A stretch of DNA of 6,198 nucleotides from Microbacteriaceae bacterium. GTDB taxonomy: Bacteria > Actinomycetota > Actinomycetes > Actinomycetales > Microbacteriaceae. The DNA lies in contig JAODAU010000270.1 of assembly GCA_025463615.1 (NCBI GenBank), positions 1 to 6,198 on the forward strand, written 5' to 3'. A program made the translations under genes and the position numbers. The stretch's first letter is position 1; every line of letters begins with the position of its first letter. A model generated the notes under the pieces. It searched no databases. It worked only from the letters and a program-made list of their open reading frames with translations, and had not been told where the DNA came from. Shown piece by piece: positions 1 through 5,289 of the stretch.

Positions 1-764
1 GCCGCGGCGGAGCTGCCTCCCCAGTCGATCGAGACCGACCCGATGAACGAAGAGACGCCCACGGGAACGGTCTGCGTGTCCTGCCCGGAGAGCACGAGCG
101 CGAACAGGAACTCGTTCCACGAGAAGATCACGCAGAGCACGGCGGTGGCCGCCATGCCCGGGGTGGTGAGCGGCAGCGCGATGCGCCAGAACGCGCCGAA
201 CCGGCCGGCGCCGTCGACCATGGCGGCCTCCTCGAGCTCGGGCGGCAGCTCCTCGAAGAAGGAGCGCATCATCCAGATCACGATCGGCAGGTTGAACGAC
301 GTGTGCGCCAGGATCAGCGCCAGGTAGCTGCCCGTGAGGTGCAGCTGCTGGAAGATCACGAACATCGGCACGACCAGGGCGACGGCCGGCACCATCCTGC
401 TGAACAGGATGAGGCGGGCCCACCACTCCCGCCCGCGCACCGGCAGCCGCGCCAGTGCATAGGCGAACGGAACGCCGAGGAGCAGCGACAGCGCGGTGCT
501 GCCGAAGCCCACGATGATGCTGTTGATCAGGTAGTGCGTGAAGTCGAGTTCGCCGAACACCTTGGCGTAGTTGTCGAGGGTGGGCTGGAAGACGAGCTGC
601 GGCGTCGAGGTGAAGATGGCCGACGGCGACTTGAACGAGTTGATCAGCACCGTGAGCACCGGCACCAGCACCCAGACCAGGAACACGGCGATGACGACGT
701 AGCAGCCGATCACCCAGGCGTCGCGGCGCTTCTTGCGCCTGCGCGGGGTAGCGAGTGTTGTCAT
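1..764 (-). CDS. ABC transporter permease, MalG/UgpE type (partial, C-terminus outside window)
   Basis: Second inner-membrane permease of a CUT1-type carbohydrate ABC importer. Translating from the ATG at 764 gives 254 residues with no stop before the window edge; the family usually runs to about 270-300, so the last membrane helix and tail are missing. A basic N-terminus (RRRKKRR, residues 8-14) precedes a first hydrophobic helix at about 16-41, then a periplasmic loop of MalG character (FKSPSAIF, later PTLDNYAKVF). Further helices lie near 77-105, 114-138, 146-166 and 203-226. The EAA loop that docks on the ATPase is plain: E179-A180-A181, G185, then ALPLTTPG at 196-203. The ATG overlaps the TGA of the upstream permease (ATGA at 764-761), and an AGGAGG lies 11 bases upstream (781-776). 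It should pair with that permease as a heterodimer. The family is certain; the substrate is unknown. Confidence 0.95.
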   Translation of the reverse strand, partial: MTTLATPRRRKKRRDAWVIGCYVVIAVFLVWVLVPVLTVLINSFKSPSAIFTSTPQLVFQPTLDNYAKVFGELDFTHYLINSIIVGFGSTALSLLLGVPFAYALARLPVRGREWWARLILFSRMVPAVALVVPMFVIFQQLHLTGSYLALILAHTSFNLPIVIWMMRSFFEELPPELEEAAMVDGAGRFGAFWRIALPLTTPGMAATAVLCVIFSWNEFLFALVLSGQDTQTVPVGVSSFIGSVSIDWGGSSAA

Positions 765-1672
765 GAGAAGACCGCCCTCCTGCGAAGCAGGCGTAGGTAG
801 AAGCCGGAGATGATGGCGACGGTGACGAGGATGAAGACGCTCAGCGTCATCGCGTAGCCCATGTCGAAGAACGAGAAGCCGGTCTGGTACGTGTAGAGGC
901 CGATCGTCTCGGTCGCGCCGCCGGGGCCGCCGCGGGTCAGTACGTAGACCGTGTCGAAGATGCGGTACGTGTCCATGGTGCGGAACAGCAGCACGAGCAG
1001 GATCTGCGGCGCGATGCCCGGGATCACGATCGACCGCAGGATGCGCCAGCGCCCCGCGCCGTCGATGCGGGCGGCCTCGAACTGCTCCTCCGAGATGCCG
1101 AGCATGCCCGCGTGCAGGATGAGGATCACGAACGGGGTCCACTGCCAGATGTCCACGAGCACGAGCGAGGGCAGAGCGAGGCTGCTGCTGCCGAGGAAGT
1201 CGATGCCGCCCTTCACGCCGAACAGCCCGAGCACCTGGCTGATCACGCCGAACTGCGGGTCGAACATGTAGCGCCAGATCAGGGCCGTGATCACCGGCGC
1301 GATGATCATCGGCAGCAGGATGAGCGAGTTGGCGAGCTTGCGGCCCTTCGTGAGCTCGAACAGCGCGCTGGCGATGATGAAGCCGAGCACCAGCTCGATG
1401 CCCACCGCGGCGACCACGTAGAAGAGGGTGTTGCCCACCGCCGAGAGCACCTTCGGGTCGGTGAACAGCTTCGCGTAGTTGGCGAGGCCCACGAACGGCT
1501 TGCCCGAGTTGATGTCCGTGATCTGCCACTTGTAGAGGGAGAGCACGATCGAGTAGACGAGCGGGCCGAAGATCACCAGGGCGAGGATGACGGCCGGCAG
1601 GGCCATGAGACCGCGGCCGAGCCGTCGCCCCTCCCTGTCCCAGGCTTTGCGCGCGAGTGGTGTGGTGGACAT
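761..1672 (-). CDS. ABC transporter permease, MalF/UgpA type
   Basis: First inner-membrane permease of a CUT1-type carbohydrate ABC importer, 303 residues, a complete and normal length for the short MalF-like (UgpA/LacF) class. Basic cytoplasmic N-terminus, then hydrophobic helices near 24-46, 82-105, 113-134, 168-190, 220-240 and 271-295. Residues 60-70 (FVGLANYAKLF) match the usual FxGLxNYxxLF loop after helix 1. The EAA loop is E199-A200-A201 with G205, followed by VIPGIAPQ at 216-223; this is the contact surface for the ATPase subunit. TRGGPGGATET (246-256) is also typical of MalF-like proteins. The ATG at 1672 has AGGAG seven bases upstream (1684-1680). It follows the solute-binding protein gene after a 69-base spacer carrying a strong hairpin, and its TGA overlaps the ATG of the next permease. 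No ATPase gene lies between the permeases. Substrate not determinable. Confidence 0.96.
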   Translation of the reverse strand: MSTTPLARKAWDREGRRLGRGLMALPAVILALVIFGPLVYSIVLSLYKWQITDINSGKPFVGLANYAKLFTDPKVLSAVGNTLFYVVAAVGIELVLGFIIASALFELTKGRKLANSLILLPMIIAPVITALIWRYMFDPQFGVISQVLGLFGVKGGIDFLGSSSLALPSLVLVDIWQWTPFVILILHAGMLGISEEQFEAARIDGAGRWRILRSIVIPGIAPQILLVLLFRTMDTYRIFDTVYVLTRGGPGGATETIGLYTYQTGFSFFDMGYAMTLSVFILVTVAIISGFYLRLLRRRAVFS

Positions 1673-1694
1673 CCTGAGTCTCCTGTGGATCGAA

Positions 1695-1726
1695 CCGCGG
1701 GGGCGGCCTGGTGGCCGCCCCCGCGG
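1695..1726 (-). promoter_or_regulatory. Perfect 14-bp inverted repeat (intercistronic hairpin) between binding protein and permease genes
   Basis: Arms CCGCGGGGGCGGCC (1695-1708) and GGCCGCCCCCGCGG (1713-1726) are exact reverse complements around a 4-base loop (TGGT on the plus strand, ACCA in the transcript). It starts 15 bases after the TAG of the solute-binding protein gene and ends 10 bases before the AGGAG of the downstream permease. No U-tract follows in the transcript direction (UUCGAUCC comes next), so it is not a standard intrinsic terminator. By analogy with intercistronic elements in malE-malF type operons, it probably protects the upstream message from 3' exonucleases, or causes partial termination, so that more binding protein than permease is made. 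The repeat is seen directly; the role is inferred. Confidence 0.8.
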
Positions 1727-1741
1727 GCTTAGCGAGTGGAG

Positions 1742-3085
1742 CTAATTGCCGAGCGTGCCGAGGGCCTTCTGCATGTCGGCCACGGCATCCGCGTTCGACT
1801 TGGACCCCTGGATGGCCTGCTGCACCGCGGTCTCGATCGAGTTCTGGATCGCGGGCCACGCAGCGAGGCTGGGCTGGGGGTTCGAGTTGCTCAGCGCGCT
1901 GTTCACGGCGGGCAGGAACGGCAGCTTCGAGGTGACATCCTTGTCGTTGTAGAACGACTTGGTCGCGCCCAGCGTCGCGGCCGAGAGGGCCACCTTCGCC
2001 TGCTGTGCCGTGTCTGTGTAGTACTGCAGGAACGAGTACGCCGCGTCCTTGTTCTTGGAGTTGGACGAGATGCACCAGTTCCAGTAGATGAGCTCGCCAC
2101 CCGGCTTCGACGCGTCGAAGGCGAGCGGCACGTACGCCCACTTGCCCACGGTCGACGACTTGGCCGGGTCCTCCAGCGCGGAGAGCGACGGGGTGGTGTC
2201 GACCACGATGGCCGACTTGCCCTGCGCGGCCACGGTGGCGGCGTCATCCACGGCCATGTTCAGCAGCCCGGTGGGGGCGTACTTCGCGGCGGTCGTGTAG
2301 AAGTCGAGCGCCTTGGCTGCCGCATCGTTGTCGAGCGTGCCCTTGGTGCCGGCGGCGTTGTACCACCAGTTGTCCTGGGCGGTGAGGAGCGAGCCGAACA
2401 CGTCGGCCACGGCCCCCGTCGCCTTGCCGGGCATGACGATGCCGGCGGCGCCGTCCTTGCCGTTGAGCTTCTGGGCATCCGCAAGAACGTCGCTGACGGT
2501 CTTCGGGGCGGAGAGCCCCGCGGCCTTGAACAGGTCGGTGCGGTAGCCCACGACGACGGTGGAGACGAAGTCGGGCAGGCAGTACTGCTTGCCGTCGTAC
2601 TTGCCCTGGGCGAGCACGTCGGGCAGGTAGCTCGCGGCCGAGAAGCCGGCCGGGTTGCGCTTGGAGTCGGCGAGGTAGGAGTCGATCGGGGCGAGGTAGC
2701 CGGCCTTCGCAAACTCCCCGAACCAGCTCGGGTGCACGTAGACGATGTCGTAGTCGGAGCCGGATGACAGGGTGAGCGCCTGCTTGTCGTGCAGGTTCTC
2801 GTAGGGCACGGCGGCGATCTTGAGGTTGCCGCCGGTGTCCTTCGACCAGTCCTTCGCGGCCTGGGTCTGGCCGGCCGTCCACGGGTCGCCCGCCCAGCGG
2901 GACAGGGTGAGGTTCTCGCCCGTGAACTTGCCGTAGGGGCCGTCTGCGGTCCTCGGTGCGACGTGCGGATCGCCCGAGCTCGAGCCACCGGACGTGCTCG
3001 TGCACGAGGTGAGCAGGAGCGCACCGGCACTGATGGCAACCGCGCCCAGCACCGCCCAACCGCGCTTGTGCTGTGTTGCGAACAT
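1742..3085 (-). CDS. Extracellular solute-binding lipoprotein of a carbohydrate ABC importer (SBP family 1, UgpB/MalE-like)
   Basis: Substrate-capturing component of the importer, 447 residues, a usual length for the family. Start chosen at ATG 3085 because AAAGGAG (3097-3091) lies five bases upstream and the N-terminus is then a clean lipoprotein signal: basic HKRGW (6-10), hydrophobic 11-25, lipobox LTSC with acylated Cys28, then a Ser/Thr/Gly linker. An in-frame ATG 18 codons upstream (3139) would run through the spacer hairpin and is unlikely. Family signatures are YDIVYVHPSWFGEFAKAGYLAPID (112-135) and KYDGKQYCLPD (162-172) followed by GYRTDLFKAAGL (180-191). Many aromatics (W64, W69, W121, W239, W240, Y242, W335, W337) could stack on a sugar ring. 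The mature protein has Cys169 and Cys338, a possible disulfide. Anchored outside the membrane, it would deliver ligand to the two permeases encoded next. The ligand is unknown. Confidence 0.95.
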   Translation of the reverse strand: MFATQHKRGWAVLGAVAISAGALLLTSCTSTSGGSSSGDPHVAPRTADGPYGKFTGENLTLSRWAGDPWTAGQTQAAKDWSKDTGGNLKIAAVPYENLHDKQALTLSSGSDYDIVYVHPSWFGEFAKAGYLAPIDSYLADSKRNPAGFSAASYLPDVLAQGKYDGKQYCLPDFVSTVVVGYRTDLFKAAGLSAPKTVSDVLADAQKLNGKDGAAGIVMPGKATGAVADVFGSLLTAQDNWWYNAAGTKGTLDNDAAAKALDFYTTAAKYAPTGLLNMAVDDAATVAAQGKSAIVVDTTPSLSALEDPAKSSTVGKWAYVPLAFDASKPGGELIYWNWCISSNSKNKDAAYSFLQYYTDTAQQAKVALSAATLGATKSFYNDKDVTSKLPFLPAVNSALSNSNPQPSLAAWPAIQNSIETAVQQAIQGSKSNADAVADMQKALGTLGN

Positions 3086-3090
3086 TCTCT

Positions 3091-3097
3091 CTCCTTT
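3091..3097 (-). promoter_or_regulatory. Ribosome binding site deciding the start of the solute-binding protein
   Basis: The minus strand reads AAAGGAG five bases before the ATG at 3085-3083, the strongest Shine-Dalgarno match in the window. It selects this ATG over the in-frame ATG at 3139, which would add 18 residues in front of the signal peptide. Confidence 0.85.
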
Positions 3098-3108
3098 GAG
3101 TCGAAAGT

Positions 3109-3134
3109 GGACCGTGCACGTGCGGTGCCGGTCC
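3109..3134 (-). promoter_or_regulatory. Intercistronic hairpin just upstream of the binding-protein ribosome site
   Basis: GGACCG (3109-3114) pairs with CGGTCC (3129-3134), and inside it GCAC (3116-3119) pairs with GTGC (3125-3128). This gives about 10 base pairs with one bulged base (3115) and a 5-base loop. The arm ends 11 bases before the AAAGGAG of the solute-binding protein gene. The same stretch contains the palindrome GCACGTGC (3116-3123), so it could be a protein-binding operator in DNA as well as, or instead of, an RNA structure. No convincing -10/-35 promoter was found in the spacer. Pairing is seen directly; function is inferred. Confidence 0.6.
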
Positions 3135-3137
3135 GAC

Positions 3138-3153
3138 ACTAGCCGGGGCTAGT
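3138..3153. promoter_or_regulatory. 16-base dyad over the stop codon of the third oxidoreductase
   Basis: ACTAGCC (3138-3144) and GGCTAGT (3147-3153) are exact reverse complements separated by GG. The dyad covers the TAG stop codon (3151-3149) and lies three bases from the adjacent hairpin at 3109-3134. In the transcript it can fold as a 6-bp stem with a CCCG tetraloop. Its size and symmetry also suit a dimeric repressor operator of LacI or GntR type. Neither reading can be settled from sequence alone. Confidence 0.5.
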
Positions 3154-4240
3154 CGTGGATTGCGACGCTCATTCCTCCCTTCGCAGCTGATTCGTATCCA
3201 GCGGAAATCACCTCTAGGCAGGCGACCCCGTCGTCGATGGTCGGACCGAACGGACGCGCGTTCCTGGCCACCCGGTCGAGGTATGACGCGACCTCGCGCT
3301 TGTAGTGGTGAACGTGCGGCGCCCAGCCCGAATAGTCGTGCGGCTCGGCCTCGGCCGGCTCGATGTTCGGCACGGTCCAGCCGCGCCAGAGCTCGTCGTC
3401 GTCGCCTCGGAAGACCTCCACCTGGGGGTACGGATCGGTCGCCCGCATGATGAGGGTGCCGTGCGTGCCGTAGATCTCGAGCGCGTTGCGCATCTTGATG
3501 TCGACGTTCATGCTCCACGCGGTGGCGATCTCGCCGAGGGCACCGTTGGCGTAGCGCACGATGGCGAGTGCGATGTCCTCGTCGGCGATCTCGGGCTTGT
3601 TGCGGTTGGCGCTGAACATCGAGACCTCGCTGATGTCGCCGACCATCCAGCGCAGCAGGTCGACGCCGTGCGAGCCCTCGTCGATCCAGGAACCGCCGCC
3701 GTTCTTCTCGTGGTCGCTCATCCACTCGACCATGTCGGGCGGGCAGCCGATCTCGGCGATGCCCGCCAGGCCGATGATGCTGCGGGTGAAGATCACGTCC
3801 CCGAGCACGCCGGTGTCGACGACGGCCTTGGCGCGGTCCGCCTCCTTGCTGAAACGGCTGACGAAGGCGGCGGTGCCGTCCACGCCGGCGGCGCGCACGG
3901 CATCCGACATCCGACGGGCGTCGTCGACGGTGGTCGCGATCGGCTTCTCGCAGAACACGTGCTTGCCGGCCTCGGCCGCCGCGACCACCTGGTCGGCGTG
4001 CACCGAGTTCTCGGAGTGCACCATCACCACGTCGATGTCGTCGCGGGCGATGAGGTCGCGCCAGTCCTCGTGGTAGTCGGCGACACCCCAGCGCTCGGCG
4101 GCGGCGCGCCCGCGCTCGTGGTCGTCGTCGGCGATCGCCACGATGGTGGCGCCCGGGATCTCGCTGATGGCGCGGGCCCGGAACTCGGCGTGCACGTGCG
4201 CCCAGCTGATCATGCCGATGCGGATTTCTGAGGTGGTCAT
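3149..4240 (-). CDS. Gfo/Idh/MocA-family oxidoreductase 3 (EKP type, variant nucleotide loop)
   Basis: Predicted cytoplasmic NAD(P)-dependent dehydrogenase or reductase acting on a sugar, polyol or inositol-like compound; 363 residues, normal for the family. The N-terminal Rossmann domain covers about 1-125 and the C-terminal alpha/beta substrate domain the rest. The first strand and loop read IGMISWAHVHAEF (8-20), so the usual GxGxxG/A loop is replaced by a Ser-Trp-Ala-His-x-His sequence. Strand 2 ends VAIADDD (34-40), suggesting an acidic NAD-preferring pocket. The catalytic motif is E98-K99-P100 in GKHVFCEKP, with GGGSWIDEGSH placing Asp187 and His191 at the Idh-type active site. The ATG at 4240 overlaps the upstream TGA (ATGA, 4240-4237) and has GAAGGA (4254-4249) eight bases upstream. 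It ends in TAG 63 bases before the binding-protein gene. Substrate and reaction direction unknown. Confidence 0.93.
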   Translation of the reverse strand: MTTSEIRIGMISWAHVHAEFRARAISEIPGATIVAIADDDHERGRAAAERWGVADYHEDWRDLIARDDIDVVMVHSENSVHADQVVAAAEAGKHVFCEKPIATTVDDARRMSDAVRAAGVDGTAAFVSRFSKEADRAKAVVDTGVLGDVIFTRSIIGLAGIAEIGCPPDMVEWMSDHEKNGGGSWIDEGSHGVDLLRWMVGDISEVSMFSANRNKPEIADEDIALAIVRYANGALGEIATAWSMNVDIKMRNALEIYGTHGTLIMRATDPYPQVEVFRGDDDELWRGWTVPNIEPAEAEPHDYSGWAPHVHHYKREVASYLDRVARNARPFGPTIDDGVACLEVISAGYESAAKGGMSVAIHD

Positions 4241-5289
4241 GCGGTGATTCCTTCGATGCTGGGGGTGAGTGTCGTGGGCACCGGCTGGCGGTGGCCGGTG
4301 GATGCCGAGAGCAGCGCCGCCTCGACCACGCGCAGCACCTCGAGCCCGACCGCGCCCTCGGAGCGCGACGGCTCGCCGGTGCGGCGTGCGGCGAGAAAGT
4401 GCGTGAGCATGTCGAGGTGGCCGTCGGCGACGAGGCCGGGGATCGGGAGCGGGAAGCTCCAGCCCTCGGGCGCGAGCGCCGAGCCGGTGGCGCTGACCAC
4501 CTGCAGCGGCTGGCGGTGCAGGTTGTCGATGAGGATGCGGCCCTCGGTGCCCACGATCTCGAACCGCGAGTCCATGGCGCCGACCAGGCTCCAGCTGTCG
4601 TCGCACTGGCCGATCGAGCCGTCCGCGAACCGCATGGTCAGCACGGCCGTGTCCTCGGCCGGCGTGCGGTCGCCCCAGACGAATGTGCCGGTCTCGGCAT
4701 ATACGCTCTCGACGGGCGACGACGCGAAGAACCGGCAGAACTCGATGCTGTGCACGGCCATGTCGAGCAGGGCGCCGCCGCCGCTGAGCTCCGGGTCGAA
4801 GAACCAGTCCGAGTGCGGCTGGCCGATGCCCTCGCTCGCGCGGATGCGGAACACCCGCCCGATGTGGCCCGCGTCGACGAGGCGCTTCGCCTCCTGCACG
4901 GCGGGGATGAACGGCACGTTCTCGGCGTAGAACAGGCGGGTGCCGGCGGCCGCGACATCCTCCAGCATCCGCTCGGCCTCCGCCACGGAACGGCCGAGCG
5001 GCTTGATGCAGATGGCGTCCTTGCCCGCTGCGGCCGCGAGGCGCACCGCCTCGGCGTGCAGGAACGGCGGCGCCACGATGTCGACCACGTCGATGTCGGG
5101 CGCGGAGATCGCCTCCGCCAGGTTCGTCGACCAGCGCGGGATGCCGAAGCGCTCGGCCGCGGCCCGCGCCGACGCCTCCGTCGCCGCGACGACGCACAGC
5201 ACCTCCGCGCCGTCGATCCGCTGGAACGCGGGCAGGTGCATCTCGGTGGCCCAGAACCCGGCGCCGACCACGCAGATCCCGGTGGTCAC
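4237..5289 (-). CDS. Gfo/Idh/MocA-family oxidoreductase 2 (IKP variant)
   Basis: Predicted cytoplasmic NAD(P)-dependent oxidoreductase, 350 residues, complete. Start taken as GTG at 5289, which overlaps the upstream TGA (GTGA, 5289-5286) and places the first Rossmann strand and G9-A-G11-F-W-A loop (ICVVGAGFWA) at the very N-terminus, as expected. No good Shine-Dalgarno precedes it, so translation is probably coupled to the preceding gene. The open frame continues upstream to 5601 but overlaps that gene and is not part of this one. The catalytic-lysine motif reads AICIKPLGRS: Lys96 and Pro97 are present but the usual Glu is Ile95. GGGALLDMAVH supplies Asp176 and His180. DWFFDP (161-166) resembles DWFYDP in the upstream paralogue. 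It keeps the expected Lys/Asp/His set and is probably active. Substrate unknown. Confidence 0.93.
   Translation of the reverse strand: MTTGICVVGAGFWATEMHLPAFQRIDGAEVLCVVAATEASARAAAERFGIPRWSTNLAEAISAPDIDVVDIVAPPFLHAEAVRLAAAAGKDAICIKPLGRSVAEAERMLEDVAAAGTRLFYAENVPFIPAVQEAKRLVDAGHIGRVFRIRASEGIGQPHSDWFFDPELSGGGALLDMAVHSIEFCRFFASSPVESVYAETGTFVWGDRTPAEDTAVLTMRFADGSIGQCDDSWSLVGAMDSRFEIVGTEGRILIDNLHRQPLQVVSATGSALAPEGWSFPLPIPGLVADGHLDMLTHFLAARRTGEPSRSEGAVGLEVLRVVEAALLSASTGHRQPVPTTLTPSIEGITA
4249..4254 (-). promoter_or_regulatory. Ribosome binding site of oxidoreductase 3
   Basis: The minus strand reads GAAGGA eight bases before the ATG at 4240-4238, inside the last codons of the upstream gene. It supports this ATG as the start and allows some independent initiation despite the 4-base overlap. 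Confidence 0.7.

Noticed and set aside
1695..1726. Intrinsic transcription terminator ending the operon after the binding protein
   Set aside because: No U-tract follows the stem and the permease genes continue on the same strand with a good ribosome site, so full termination is unlikely; partial termination stays possible.
1736..2767. Long plus-strand open frame (343 codons) opposite the solute-binding protein gene
   Set aside because: It is an antisense shadow of a clear gene. Its translation is rich in Gly, Arg and Val with no domain, and long stop-free antisense frames are expected in DNA this GC-rich.
3086..3148. Internal sigma-70-like promoter for the binding-protein gene
   Set aside because: A weak TAGTGT could be a -10, but no acceptable -35 lies at the right distance.
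2244..3725. Minus-strand 493-codon frame spanning the spacer upstream of the binding protein
   Set aside because: It is out of frame with two strongly supported genes and its Arg-rich product has no family features.
3305..4231. Plus-strand open frame (308 codons) opposite oxidoreductase 3
   Set aside because: It mirrors a gene with full family motifs; the low-complexity Val/His/Asp/Gly translation shows no recognisable fold or ribosome site.
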